From contig CANGTC010000001.1 of NCBI GenBank assembly GCA_947456505.1, positions 1 through 64,000 of the forward strand: a stretch of DNA of 64,000 bases, written 5' to 3'. Positions 18,198-28,398 of the stretch are shown piece after piece. The notes beneath the pieces are model-generated. The model did not search any database. It was not told where the DNA came from and worked only from the letters and a program-made list of their open reading frames with translations. Every line of letters starts with the position of its first letter. The stretch's first letter is position 1. This DNA is from Beijerinckiaceae bacterium. GTDB lineage: Bacteria; Pseudomonadota; Alphaproteobacteria; Rhizobiales; Beijerinckiaceae. The position numbers were made by a program, and so were the translations under genes.

Positions 18198-19226
18198 TCA
18201 CTGCGCCAGCGTTGCGCGCACTTTTTCCACCAGTTCCGGCGGCGTCGCAAGGCTCTCGTTCACGATCTCGCTGACGCGCGCGCCCGACAGCGGATTGAGG
18301 TCGAGCTGCATCTTCGCGGCCTCGTCCAGAAAGTCAGGATCGCCCATGGAATCGCTGAACGCCTTGCGCAACATCTCGACCCGATCCGCAGGCACGCCGG
18401 GCGCTGTCATGAAGGGTCGACCCAGCGCCACCGGCGATGACACGAGCTTGAGCAGGGCGCGTTCCTCGTCGTTGCGCGCAAGCTCCTCCATGAGGGGAAC
18501 ATCCGGCAAGGAGGCCTCGCGCCTGGCGCCGACCTGCGTGAGCACCGCGACCTTCTTGCTGGCGAACCAGTCGGGCCGCTCCTGCACCATGCCCACGATG
18601 CTGCCGCCGCTGCGCGCGCTCACCTCGCCGCGCTCCATGGCCATATCGAGTTCGGACGTGCTCTTGTAGCCCATGACAAGCTTGAACTTCGTGCCCAGCA
18701 CCATGTTCATGACCGTGGGATAGAGATAGGTGCCGGAGCCCGTTCCCGTAGCGCCGGTCACAAGGTCCTTGCGCCTCACGTCGTCGATGGTCGTCACGCC
18801 CGACGTATGCCAGGCGACGGTGACGAGATTGGCGATGCCGGTGGAGCCGATCCAGTTGAACTTGCGGGCGTCATAGCGCACGCCCTTGCCATCGATGAGC
18901 TGATGCAGGGGAATGGAATTGGCCACGACAGCGATGACCGTGCCATCCTTGGCGGCCTGATTGTAGATGTAATTGGTGGCGAGCACATGTCCCGCCCCCG
19001 GCATGTTCTGCACGACGGCGCCGGGCTGACCGGGCAAGTGCTTCGTCATATATTTGCCGACGAGCCGCGCCACCATGTCATAGGGCCCGCCAGCGCCCGT
19101 GCTGGTGATGATGGTGAGCGACTTGCCCTTGTAGAAATCGGCGGAAGTCTGGGCCATGGCCGCCTGCGAAGAGCATAGGGCGAAGAACGCCGCTGCGATG
19201 CTCAGGCTGGCGTTCATGATCCGCAT
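18198..19226 (-). CDS. Orphan Bug/TctC-like substrate-binding protein (FYxGK subfamily)
   Basis: MRIMNASLSIAAAFFALCSSQAAMAQTSADFYKGKSLTIITSTGAGGPYDMVARLVGKYMTKHLPGQPGAVVQNMPGAG. Confidence 0.85.
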   Translation of the reverse strand: MRIMNASLSIAAAFFALCSSQAAMAQTSADFYKGKSLTIITSTGAGGPYDMVARLVGKYMTKHLPGQPGAVVQNMPGAGHVLATNYIYNQAAKDGTVIAVVANSIPLHQLIDGKGVRYDARKFNWIGSTGIANLVTVAWHTSGVTTIDDVRRKDLVTGATGTGSGTYLYPTVMNMVLGTKFKLVMGYKSTSELDMAMERGEVSARSGGSIVGMVQERPDWFASKKVAVLTQVGARREASLPDVPLMEELARNDEERALLKLVSSPVALGRPFMTAPGVPADRVEMLRKAFSDSMGDPDFLDEAAKMQLDLNPLSGARVSEIVNESLATPPELVEKVRATLAQ

Positions 19227-19381
19227 GGAGTCCTCCCGTTGTTTCATTACCGCATTCGAGCAACGGCTTACCACATTCAGCGCATGTTGAAAGCGCCTTT
19301 CGCCCGCATTGCCTTCGCCCTCTTCGTCTGATTAGTTCTCGCCAAGCGTCCACAAATCGACGCGAGACGCGGGAGGATCAG

Positions 19382-20434
19382 ATGCAGGACGCAGAAGCCG
19401 CCCAACATGGGGCGGCGACCAAAGGCCCAAGAGGCCGCAGCCGCCCATTGATTGCGCTGCTCGCGCTCTGCCTCAACGCATCGTCCGTCATGGCGGCCGA
19501 TCCCTTCGCGGGCAAGACGATCAATATCTATGTGGGCTCAGGCGCAGGCGGCGTTTATGATGTGTTCGGACGTCTGGTGTCCCGGCATATCAGCCGCTAT
19601 ATCGCGGGCCAGCCCAATGTGGTGGTCCAGCCCATGCCAGGGGCGGGCGGCATCACCGCCTCGAATTTCATCTATAATGTCGCGCCGAAGGATGGCACGG
19701 CGATGGGCATCGTCAGCCCCTCCATCGGCGTCATCGAAATGACCAAGGGCGCGCGCTACCAGACCAGTAAATATCAGTGGATCGGCCGCATCGTCTCTAC
19801 GGTCAACGTCACTTATACGCGCGGCCCCGGCCGCGCGACGAACATTGAGGAAGCGCGCAATCGCGAGAGCACCATCGCCGTGTCGGGAGCGGGGTCGGCG
19901 CTGGCGATCTTCACGCGCGTGATGACCGAGACTGCAGGCCTGCGGTTCAAGCCCATCAATGGCTATGTAGACGCCGCCGCGATGATTCTGGCGGTCGAGC
20001 GCGGCGAGGTCGATGGCGCCACGACCTCGTGGAATTCTCTCAAGAACATGCGGCCCCAATGGCTCGCGGACAAATCGGTGAATGTGCTGCTGCAATATGC
20101 CCCGCAAAGCCACTCGCAACTGACTCATGTGCCCAACGCTCTTGATCTCGGCCGCACGAAGGAAGACCGGGAATTGCTCGCGCTTTTCATGAGCGCGGCC
20201 GATGTGGGCCTGGCGCTGATGGCGCCGCCGGAGACGCCGGGCGAGCGGGTGGCGATTCTGCGCACGGCCTTCACCGCCATGCTCAGCGATCCCGAATACA
20301 AGAAAGAAGGCGCCATGATCGAGCCGGACATGGATCCCTTGCCTGGCGACAAGCTGCAAGCCATCATCGGCGCCGCGCAGGTGGACTCGCCACAACTGCT
20401 CGAGAAGGTGCGGCGAATTGTGAATGCGGAATAG
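19382..20434 (+). CDS. Orphan Bug/TctC-like substrate-binding protein (FYxGK subfamily)
   Basis: DPFAGKTINIYVGSGAGGVYDVFGRLVSRHISRYIAGQPNVVVQPMPGAGG. Confidence 0.85.
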   Translation: MQDAEAAQHGAATKGPRGRSRPLIALLALCLNASSVMAADPFAGKTINIYVGSGAGGVYDVFGRLVSRHISRYIAGQPNVVVQPMPGAGGITASNFIYNVAPKDGTAMGIVSPSIGVIEMTKGARYQTSKYQWIGRIVSTVNVTYTRGPGRATNIEEARNRESTIAVSGAGSALAIFTRVMTETAGLRFKPINGYVDAAAMILAVERGEVDGATTSWNSLKNMRPQWLADKSVNVLLQYAPQSHSQLTHVPNALDLGRTKEDRELLALFMSAADVGLALMAPPETPGERVAILRTAFTAMLSDPEYKKEGAMIEPDMDPLPGDKLQAIIGAAQVDSPQLLEKVRRIVNAE

Positions 20435-20498
20435 GGGCTGCGATTTGCGAGCGAGCGGTTTTTACCCTAGAAACTACCGGGAATTCGAGGGAGAAATC

Positions 20499-21467
20499 AT
20501 GGATCGCCGTCATGTTCTGACCGCTCTTGGAGCGCTGCCCTTCGTATCCGCATCCGGCTTTGCGCAGAGTTGGCCGTCCCAGCCCATCAAGATCATCGTC
20601 TCCCAGGCGGCGGGCGGCACCCCTGACATTCTGTGCCGGCTTGTCATGGGCATGGTGGAGAAGGTTATTGGCCAGTCCATCGTGGTGGAGAACAAGCCCG
20701 GCGCCGGCAACACAATCGCAGCCCAGGCCGCCGCGCGCGCCGCGCCCGATGGCTATACGCTTTTCTGGGCGACGGGCGCCGCGCTGGTCACCAATCCCCA
20801 CACCTTCAAGACGCTCCCCTACAATCCGCAGAAGGATTTCACCCCGGTGGGCAAGGTGGCGGACGGGCCGTTTCTTCTGTTAGCCCATCCAAGCGTGCCC
20901 GCCCGGACCCTGCCCGAACTCATCGCCTACGCCAAGGCGAACCAGGGCAAGCTGACCATCGCCACCGACGGTCCACGCAACTTCTCCGGGCTTCTGGCCG
21001 CATGGATCAGCAAGCTCGGCGGCGTTGATTTCAACATGGTGCCCTATAACGCCATGCCACAGGGCGTTCAGGATGCGCTGGCGGGGCGTGTGCAGCTGAT
21101 CATTCTGGCGATTCCCTCGGCGGCGAGTTTCATGAAGGACAAGATGCTCACGCCCATCGCCATCAGCACGAAGTCGCGGGCGCCTGGCTATGAGGAGATC
21201 ACGCCCTTCGCCGAAACCTTTCCCGGCTTTGATTTCAGCGGCTGGATGAGCGTGGTGGCGCCTGCGGGCACGCCCGACGACATCGTGCAGAAACTCAACC
21301 GCGCCATGGATGGGGTGCTGAAGCAGCCGGAGGTCGTCGCGAAGTTAAGAGAAATCGGCTTCTACACCACAGGCGCCGGAACCACCGCCGAACTGGCGAC
21401 CTTCATCTCCTCGCAATATGACGCCTTCGGGCGCGTGGTCAGGGACATTGGCCTGCAACCTGAATAA
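20499..21467 (+). CDS. Tripartite tricarboxylate transporter substrate-binding protein (classical Bug family)
   Basis: MDRRHVLTALGALPFVSASGFAQSWPSQPIKIIVSQAAGGTPDILCRLVMGMVEKVIGQSIVVENKPGAGNTIAAQAAARAAPDGYTL. Confidence 0.93.
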   Translation: MDRRHVLTALGALPFVSASGFAQSWPSQPIKIIVSQAAGGTPDILCRLVMGMVEKVIGQSIVVENKPGAGNTIAAQAAARAAPDGYTLFWATGAALVTNPHTFKTLPYNPQKDFTPVGKVADGPFLLLAHPSVPARTLPELIAYAKANQGKLTIATDGPRNFSGLLAAWISKLGGVDFNMVPYNAMPQGVQDALAGRVQLIILAIPSAASFMKDKMLTPIAISTKSRAPGYEEITPFAETFPGFDFSGWMSVVAPAGTPDDIVQKLNRAMDGVLKQPEVVAKLREIGFYTTGAGTTAELATFISSQYDAFGRVVRDIGLQPE

Positions 21468-21482
21468 GGGGCGAACATCCTC

Positions 21483-23174
21483 ATGGTCAGCGTGAAGCCC
21501 AATTATCCCGCCGCCTGGCTGCGCTCGCCGGTCCCCCCGGACCATGCCTTGCTGCAGGAGAATATCCGCGTTTCCATGCGCGACGGGGTCACGCTGGCGG
21601 TGGATGTCTATTCGCCCAAACAGGGCGGGCCCTATCCGGTGCTGCTGTCGCTCTCGCCCTATGCGAAGGACATCCAGCAAAATCCGCCGCAATGGAGCCA
21701 CGCGATTGAGTCCGGCGCCACCGGCTTTTATGTCTCCCATGGCTATATCCATGTGATTGCGCAGGGCCGGGGTTGCGGGCTGTCGCAGGGCCAGTGGAAA
21801 TGGTTCGACGAGAAAGAGCGCACTGACGGCTATGATCTGATCGAATGGATCGCCAGTCAGCCCTGGTGCGATGGCAATGTGGGGATGATCGGCGATTCCT
21901 ACTGGAGCTGGAGCCAGTATTTCGCCGCCGCCGCCCAGCCGCCCCATCTGCGCTGCATCTGCCAGTGCGATGCGACCACCGATCTTTATCGCGACGCGGC
22001 CTTTCCCGGCGGCATCTTCAATGCGGCTTTCATGACCGACTGGATCGCCTATCAGACCGCCATGTCCGCATGGCCGGGCGAGGTCGAGGGCAAAGAGCCG
22101 CCCATGAACACCCATTTCGAAATCGCCAATCATCCCGTGGATGGTCCATGGTGGCGAGAGCGGTCGGCCTTCACTTACCTCGGCCAAATCAAGGTTCCCG
22201 TGATGAGCATCGCGCCCCAGGGCGGGCAGATGCATTTTCGCGGACAGCTCGCAGGCTTCACGCAGATCAAGTCGCCGAAGAAGCTGCTGGTGGTTCCGCC
22301 CACGGGCTTCTGGTCCCATGTGCGCTATCTCACCCATCCCGCGCTGAATGCGCAGATGCTGCGCTGGTTCGACCACTGGATGAAGGGCAAGGACACCGGC
22401 GTGATGGACGAGCCGGAGGTGGCGATCTTCGACTCAGGCACACGCAGCTGGAACCATGAGCCCGCCTATCCCAGCCCGCGCACGCAGTGGAAGAAGCTCT
22501 ATCTCGATGGCGCCGCGCTTTCACCAACGCCGCCGGATGGCGCGCAAGCGCCTGACAGCTACCGCCTGCCCGACAGCTATGCTCTGCATGTAAAAGGCAA
22601 GCCCTCGCTCAGCTACGAGACAGCACCCCTGCCGAAGCCCATGCGCCTGGCGGGACCTTTGAGCCTGACGCTCCATGCCTCCTCAAGCCAGATCGACACG
22701 CTCTGGTTCGTTGGGCTTTTCGATATTGATCCCGCAGGAAAGGCGACGGCGCTGAGCCGGGGCATGCTGCGCGCCTCCTTCCGCGCTGTGGACGAGGGCA
22801 AGTCGCAGCCGGGCCAGCCCTGGCATCCCTTCAACAGGATGGAGCCGCTGAAGCCGGGCCGCGTTTATGAATTCCAGATCGAGATGCGCCCGGTGTTCCA
22901 CACGCTGAAAGCGGGCCATAGCCTGCAACTGACGATTTCGAGCGAAGACATCCAGTTCAACAATCCCCTGCGCAACATCGATGTGCAGCTCCTGCCCTGG
23001 CCGGTGGAGAACCGCGTGTTTCACGACGCCGCCCATCCCACCCATCTCCTTTTGCCGATTTGCGCGGCGGATGAGAGCCAGCCCGTGGGCTCGCCCATTC
23101 GGGAGATCGACTGGCCGCTGGTTCCCGGCCAATGGATGGCGGACACACAAGGCTATCCGCTGAAGGCGGAATGA
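21483..23174 (+). CDS. CocE/NonD family hydrolase (X-Pro dipeptidyl-peptidase S15 type)
   Basis: MRDGVTLAVDVYSPKQGGPYPVLLSLSPY; GNVGMIGDSYWSWSQYFAAAAQPPHLRCI (nucleophile elbow GDSYW). Confidence 0.9.
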   Translation: MVSVKPNYPAAWLRSPVPPDHALLQENIRVSMRDGVTLAVDVYSPKQGGPYPVLLSLSPYAKDIQQNPPQWSHAIESGATGFYVSHGYIHVIAQGRGCGLSQGQWKWFDEKERTDGYDLIEWIASQPWCDGNVGMIGDSYWSWSQYFAAAAQPPHLRCICQCDATTDLYRDAAFPGGIFNAAFMTDWIAYQTAMSAWPGEVEGKEPPMNTHFEIANHPVDGPWWRERSAFTYLGQIKVPVMSIAPQGGQMHFRGQLAGFTQIKSPKKLLVVPPTGFWSHVRYLTHPALNAQMLRWFDHWMKGKDTGVMDEPEVAIFDSGTRSWNHEPAYPSPRTQWKKLYLDGAALSPTPPDGAQAPDSYRLPDSYALHVKGKPSLSYETAPLPKPMRLAGPLSLTLHASSSQIDTLWFVGLFDIDPAGKATALSRGMLRASFRAVDEGKSQPGQPWHPFNRMEPLKPGRVYEFQIEMRPVFHTLKAGHSLQLTISSEDIQFNNPLRNIDVQLLPWPVENRVFHDAAHPTHLLLPICAADESQPVGSPIREIDWPLVPGQWMADTQGYPLKAE

Positions 23175-23271
23175 CGTCGCCAACAATGGCGGCTTGATCA
23201 TCCAACCATATCCCTGCTTATCAGGCGGCGGCCGCCAGCACGGCGCCGTCTGACAACCACCGGACCCGCAA

Positions 23272-25248
23272 GTGAAATACAGAGCCGACATTGATGGACT
23301 GCGGTCCCTGGCCATCGCCCCGATCGTGCTGTTTCACGCGGGGTTCTCCAGCTTTTCGGGCGGCTTTGTCGGGGTCGATATTTTCTTTGTGATTTCAGGC
23401 TATCTGATCACTTCGATCATCGCGGGGGAGGTGGACGAGGGGCGGTTTGATCTGTGGCGCTTCTACGAGCGGCGCATCCGACGCATCTTCCCCGCTCTGG
23501 TCGCCATGTTGCTGGCGAGTTCGTTGGCCGCCTGGTGGCTGCTGTTTCCGCTGGATCTGCAAGCCTATGGGGAGAGCGTCGTCGCCTCCATGGGCTTTTT
23601 CGCCAATATCAGCTTTTGGCGGCAAAGCGGCTATTTCGACACCCAGTCGGACCTCAAACCCCTGCTGCATACCTGGTCGCTGGCGGTGGAGGAGCAGTTC
23701 TATCTGTTCTTCCCCCTGCTGCTGCTGGCCTGCCATCGATGGCGGTTCGGTCGGCGCTGGCTGGTCTGGGCGCTGCTGGGCGCCTCCTTCGCCCTCAGCC
23801 TTTATGGCGTGAACCATTGGCGCGACGGCGCCTTCTATCTCATCCCCACCCGGGCCTGGGAGCTGCTGATGGGCTCCGTGCTGGCTCTGCGGGCGGCGCC
23901 TATGCTGCACAGCCATACCCTGCGCGAAGGGCTGGCGAGGCTGGGGCTGGCGCTGATCGGGGCCAGCACCTTCGCCTATGACAGCCAGACTCCCTTCCCG
24001 GGCCTCGCGGCCCTGCCGCCCTGCCTCGGCTCGGCGCTGATCATCTGGACCGGGCAAAGCGGCCAGCAGACCCTTGTGGCGCGGCTGCTGACCCTGCGGG
24101 GCTTCGTGGTGCTGGGGCTCATGTCCTATTCACTCTATCTCTGGCACTGGCCGGTGATCGTCTTCAGTCACCACTGGGCGCTGGAGTCGCCAAGCGTGGC
24201 CAGCAAAATCGGCTTGGTGCTGGCGTCGCTCGCCTGCGCCTTCGCCTCCTGGCGCTGGATCGAGGGGCCGACGCGCAGGCTGGGCGGGCGGGTGTCGCAG
24301 CCCGTGGTCTTCGCCAGCGCGGGGCTGGCGGCGCTGGCGCTCTTGGGCCTTGGGGGCCTGTTCTGGCGCGATGGCTTCATCAACCGCTATCCGCAGCCTC
24401 TACAAAAGCTGCTGGTGGAGCATGAGGCGCAGACGAAGGGCTTTCGCGGCCTGATGCAGACCGCCGGGGGACAGGTGGTCGCAGGCCTGCCCAAGGGCGG
24501 CTTCGTGACCGCAGACCCCGCCCAGCCCCCGCAAATCGCTGTCTGGGGCGATTCTCATGTAGGGGCGATCCTCGACGGGTTGACGCAGGCCGCCAGCCCG
24601 CAGGCGCCGCCCCGCTTCAGCGTCTTCGCCCTGGGGGGCTGTCGGCCCATCGCAGGAGTCTTTCTGGCCGACGACCCCACCGACTTCTGCAAGCGCCATA
24701 ACGACGAGGTGCTGGCCTATCTCAGGGGCGGGCCGGAGACGAAGGTGATTCTGGTATCGCGCTGGCCCATCTCCCTCTTCGGCGATGTGCGCGCAGCTGG
24801 CCGAGGCGCCGGGCCCGGCACCATCGCCCGCGCGCCGGGGGTGAGCCTGCCGGAGGCGGAAGGGATGGCGCTCTTCGCCGAAGCGCTGGGCCGCACCATT
24901 GACGCGCTGAGGGCCGCGGGCAAGCAGGTGATGCTGGTGGAGACCATCGTGGACCTGCCGGTCAACGCCCCGCATCTGACCTTCAAGCGCCTGCTGCGCG
25001 AACCGGGCGCGGGCGCGATGACCTGGGACGTGGCGCCCTATCAGGAGCGCTTCACCGTCACGGAGGCCCTGCTGGCGGATTTGCAGAAGACGAGGGGCTT
25101 CCAGCGCATTCGCCCGCGCGAGGCCCTTTGCGAGGGCTGGCGCTGCGCCTTCTACCGGGAAGGGCGGCTACTCTATACGGACAACAACCACCTGAGCCAC
25201 GACGGCGCGCTGGCGCTGGCGCCCCTGCTGCGGGATGCGCTGCGTTAG
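23272..25248 (+). CDS. Acyltransferase 3 (OafA/YrhL type) with C-terminal SGNH domain
   Basis: GTG start; YRADIDGLRSLAIAPIVLFHAGFSSFSGGFVGVDIFFVISGYLIT; SGNH region AVWGDSHVGAILDGL and DNNHLSHDGALALAPLL. Confidence 0.93.
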   Translation: MKYRADIDGLRSLAIAPIVLFHAGFSSFSGGFVGVDIFFVISGYLITSIIAGEVDEGRFDLWRFYERRIRRIFPALVAMLLASSLAAWWLLFPLDLQAYGESVVASMGFFANISFWRQSGYFDTQSDLKPLLHTWSLAVEEQFYLFFPLLLLACHRWRFGRRWLVWALLGASFALSLYGVNHWRDGAFYLIPTRAWELLMGSVLALRAAPMLHSHTLREGLARLGLALIGASTFAYDSQTPFPGLAALPPCLGSALIIWTGQSGQQTLVARLLTLRGFVVLGLMSYSLYLWHWPVIVFSHHWALESPSVASKIGLVLASLACAFASWRWIEGPTRRLGGRVSQPVVFASAGLAALALLGLGGLFWRDGFINRYPQPLQKLLVEHEAQTKGFRGLMQTAGGQVVAGLPKGGFVTADPAQPPQIAVWGDSHVGAILDGLTQAASPQAPPRFSVFALGGCRPIAGVFLADDPTDFCKRHNDEVLAYLRGGPETKVILVSRWPISLFGDVRAAGRGAGPGTIARAPGVSLPEAEGMALFAEALGRTIDALRAAGKQVMLVETIVDLPVNAPHLTFKRLLREPGAGAMTWDVAPYQERFTVTEALLADLQKTRGFQRIRPREALCEGWRCAFYREGRLLYTDNNHLSHDGALALAPLLRDALR

Positions 25249-25251
25249 GGC

Positions 25252-25707
25252 CTACTTCGGCCGGTCGGCGCCGATGTTCAGGGCCACCTTGTCAATCAGT
25301 TTCGTGAGGGTCCTGACCTCCGCCTCGTTCAGCCCCTTCAGGCCGTCCTGATTGAGGCGTTGCACCAGACCCACGGCGGCGGCGTGTTTGGCGCGGCCTT
25401 CGTCCGTGAGGGTGACATTGCGAAAGCGACGGTCGTCGGCGTCGCCCGTCGCCTGCACCAATCCAAGCTCGGCCATGCGCGCCACAAGGCGGCTCACATA
25501 GGAGCGCTCGAAGGCCGCATGGACCGCAAGGTCCCCCACGGAACTGTCGCCGCCTTCGGCGAGCCCGTTCAGCACCCGCCACATGGGGGCGGTGAGGCCG
25601 AGCGGCCGCAAGACCTTGGTGATATTGACCAGATGCCGGTCGACGATATGCGACATGCGCCGGATGGGCCATGAGGCGGAAGTCTGTGGATCGCCCTTGC
25701 CTGTCAT
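25252..25707 (-). CDS. MarR family transcriptional regulator
   Basis: MTGKGDPQTSASWPIRRMSHIVDRHLVNITKVLRPLGLTAPMWRVLNGLAEGGDSSVGDLAVHAAFERSYVSRLVARMAELGLVQATGDADDRRFRNVTLTDEGR. Confidence 0.9.
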   Translation of the reverse strand: MTGKGDPQTSASWPIRRMSHIVDRHLVNITKVLRPLGLTAPMWRVLNGLAEGGDSSVGDLAVHAAFERSYVSRLVARMAELGLVQATGDADDRRFRNVTLTDEGRAKHAAAVGLVQRLNQDGLKGLNEAEVRTLTKLIDKVALNIGADRPK

Positions 25708-25755
25708 GCTCCGAATCAGTCTCCGATTGACCGATCCATATAACCATGACAATCC

Positions 25756-25769
25756 TGTGCATAAGCACA
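25756..25769. promoter_or_regulatory. Candidate MarR operator palindrome
   Basis: TGTGC-ATAA-GCACA perfect inverted repeat in the divergent intergenic region between marR-like (start 25707, -) and the Bug SBP (start 25800, +). Confidence 0.45.
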
Positions 25770-25799
25770 CATTCCATAAAAGCAAAGGGAGCCAGCCCC

Positions 25800-26786
25800 A
25801 TGACGCCCAAGAGCCTGCGCAAGATCGCCCTCGCCCTTCTCTCCGCCGCCACCCTGCCCTTCCTGGCGCCGGGCGCCCTGCAGGCCCAGACCTGGCCCGA
25901 CCGCACCATCCGCATCGTGGTGGGCACGGCGCCCAGCACCCCCACCGACATCGTCAGCCGCATCATCGCGGGCGAGTTGCAGAAGGCGGAGGGCTGGACG
26001 GTGATCATCGAGAACAAGCCGGGCGCGGTAAATACCCTTGGCGCGCGTGAAGTGGCGCAGGCCCCCGCCGATGGCTATTCGATCTTCGCCGCCAGCATGC
26101 CGATCACGGCGGCGGGCGCCCTGCTGCCCAATTCGCAGGTCGACATGGTCCGCGACTTCGCGCCCATCATCAAGGCGACGGTCTCCTACAACGCCCTTGT
26201 CACCAAGCCGACCCTTCAGGTCAATTCCATGAAGGAGCTTGTCGAGATGATGAAGAAGAACCCAGGCAAGATGAATTATTCATCAGGCGGCTATGGCACG
26301 CCCGCCCATCTCGTCGGCGAACTCTTCAAGCTCGAGACCAAGGTGGATGTGGCCCATGTGCCCTATCAGGTCATTCCTCAGGCGATTCAGGACCTGATCG
26401 GCGGCGTGAATGATTACATGTTCATCACCACCCTGCCAGTGGTGGAGCTTGTCGCGGCTGGCAAGTTGAAGGCGCTGGCGGTCACTTCGCCCAAGCCGCT
26501 GGCCTCGTTCAAGGATGTGCCGAGCGTGGTCGATCAGGGCTACCCCGCGCTCGCGGTGGCGGACTGGGTTGGCTTTCTCATGCGTCAGGGCACATCGCCC
26601 GAGATCGTGAACAAGGTCAACGCGGCCATGAACAAGGCCATCGCCAACCCCGCCGTACGCGAGACCCTTGAGCGCATCGGCGCCGAGGTGCAGGGGGGAA
26701 CGCCCGCCGAATTCGGCGCCTTCGTGAAGGCGCAGGTGGAGCAGTGGGAAGGCGTGGTGAAGCAAGCCAATATCAAGATGCAATAG
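25800..26786 (+). CDS. Tripartite tricarboxylate transporter substrate-binding protein (classical Bug family)
   Basis: MTPKSLRKIALALLSAATLPFLAPGALQAQTWPDRTIRIVVGTAPSTPTDIVSRIIAGEL...VIIENKPGAVNTLGAREVAQAPADGYSIF. Confidence 0.93.
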   Translation: MTPKSLRKIALALLSAATLPFLAPGALQAQTWPDRTIRIVVGTAPSTPTDIVSRIIAGELQKAEGWTVIIENKPGAVNTLGAREVAQAPADGYSIFAASMPITAAGALLPNSQVDMVRDFAPIIKATVSYNALVTKPTLQVNSMKELVEMMKKNPGKMNYSSGGYGTPAHLVGELFKLETKVDVAHVPYQVIPQAIQDLIGGVNDYMFITTLPVVELVAAGKLKALAVTSPKPLASFKDVPSVVDQGYPALAVADWVGFLMRQGTSPEIVNKVNAAMNKAIANPAVRETLERIGAEVQGGTPAEFGAFVKAQVEQWEGVVKQANIKMQ

Positions 26787-26816
26787 GCTGATTGGCAGCG
26801 CGCAAGGGAAGCTGAC

Positions 26817-28391
26817 ATGGCAAGCGTCAAGAACATCCTGTTCATCATGTGCGACCAGTTGCGCTGGGACTATCTGTCCTGCACAGGACATCCTTCCCTC
26901 AAGACGCCGAACATTGACCGACTCGCCAGCATGGGCGTGCGGTTCAACCGAGCCTTTGTGCAATCGCCGGTCTGCGGGCCCTCGCGCGCGTCCTACTATA
27001 CGGGGCGCACGGCCTTCTCCCATGGCGCCACATGGAACTTCGTGCCCCTGCCCATCGGCGAACTCACCATTGGCGATTACCTCGCGCCCAAGGGCGTGCG
27101 GGTGGCGGTGGCGGGCAAGACGCATTTTCGCACGGATGTGGACGGCATGGCGCGCCTTGGCCTGACGCGCGATACGGAGATCGGGCTCAAGGTTGCAGAA
27201 GGCGGCTTCGAGCCATGGGAGCGCGACGATGGAGAACATCCCGACCCCATCGTCTCGCCGACCCTGCCCTACAACGCCTATCTGCGCGCCCATGGCTACG
27301 AAGGCGCAAACCCATGGAATGAATTCGCCAATGCGGCGGAAGGGCCAAATGGCGAGATCCTCTCGGGCTGGCAGATGCGCCATTCGCACCTGCCCGCGCG
27401 CGTGAAAGAAGAGCATTCCGAAACCGCCTATATCACCAACCGCGCCCTGCAATTCATGGATACGGCGGGCGATGCGCCCTGGCTCATGCATCTGTCCTAT
27501 ATCAAGCCCCATTGGCCCTATATGGCGCCAGCGCCCTATCACGCGATCTATGGCAAAGCGGATCTGAAGCCGCGCAACGCCACGGCGGCTGAACGTGCGA
27601 GCACCCATCCGGTCTATCAGGCCTTCATGCAGATGGACGCCGCCAACTCTTTCGCGCGCGATGAGGTGCGCGAGACAGTGATGCCCACCTACATGGGCCT
27701 GATCAAGCAGATCGACGATCATCTGGGCCGCGTGCTCACCATGCTCGAAGACAAAGGGCGCATGAAGGACACGATGATCGTGTTCACCAGCGATCATGGC
27801 GATTATCTCGGCGATCACTGGCTCGGCGAAAAGGAGCTGTTCCACGACGCCAGCGTGCGTGTGCCGCTCATCATCTATGACCCCGACAGCGCCGCCGACA
27901 AGACGCGCGGCACGGTCTGTGACAAGCTGGTGGAGGCCATCGACCTCGTTCCCACCTTCATGGAAGCCCATGGGATGGAGCCCGCCTATCACCGCCTCGA
28001 AGGCCGCTCCCTGCTGCTGATCCTGCGCGGTGAACAAATGAGCGCATGGCGCGATTTCGTTTTCAGCGAACTCGATTATTCCTTTTACAAGGCCCGCCTG
28101 ACGCTGGGGCGCACACCCGCCGAATGCCGCATCTTCATGGTGCGCGACGACCGCTGGAAATATATCCACTACACCGGTTATCGACCGCAACTCTTCGATC
28201 TGCAGGCGGACCCGGACGAAGTCGTGGATCTCGGCGAATCCCCCGACCACGGGCAGGTGCGCGAGACCATGCGCACGAAACTCTTCGACCGCCTGACCTC
28301 CCGCCGCAACCGCGTCACCGTGACCGACGAACAGGTGGAAGCGCGCACCAATGGCGCGCGGTCCCATGGCGTCATTATCGGCGAATGGTAG
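26817..28391 (+). CDS. Sulfatase / phosphonate monoester hydrolase family protein (formylglycine type)
   Basis: NILFIMCDQLRWDYLSCTGHPSLKTPNIDRLASMGVRFNRAFVQSPVCGPSRASYYTGRTAFSHG: CxPSR formylglycine motif; FTSDHGDYLGDH. Confidence 0.93.
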   Translation: MASVKNILFIMCDQLRWDYLSCTGHPSLKTPNIDRLASMGVRFNRAFVQSPVCGPSRASYYTGRTAFSHGATWNFVPLPIGELTIGDYLAPKGVRVAVAGKTHFRTDVDGMARLGLTRDTEIGLKVAEGGFEPWERDDGEHPDPIVSPTLPYNAYLRAHGYEGANPWNEFANAAEGPNGEILSGWQMRHSHLPARVKEEHSETAYITNRALQFMDTAGDAPWLMHLSYIKPHWPYMAPAPYHAIYGKADLKPRNATAAERASTHPVYQAFMQMDAANSFARDEVRETVMPTYMGLIKQIDDHLGRVLTMLEDKGRMKDTMIVFTSDHGDYLGDHWLGEKELFHDASVRVPLIIYDPDSAADKTRGTVCDKLVEAIDLVPTFMEAHGMEPAYHRLEGRSLLLILRGEQMSAWRDFVFSELDYSFYKARLTLGRTPAECRIFMVRDDRWKYIHYTGYRPQLFDLQADPDEVVDLGESPDHGQVRETMRTKLFDRLTSRRNRVTVTDEQVEARTNGARSHGVIIGEW

Positions 28392-28398
28392 GCGGCTG

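Noticed and set aside
16548-18440. 630-aa plus-strand ORF opposite UbiD
   Set aside because: Shadow ORF; starts inside the terminator/convergent region and has no motifs.
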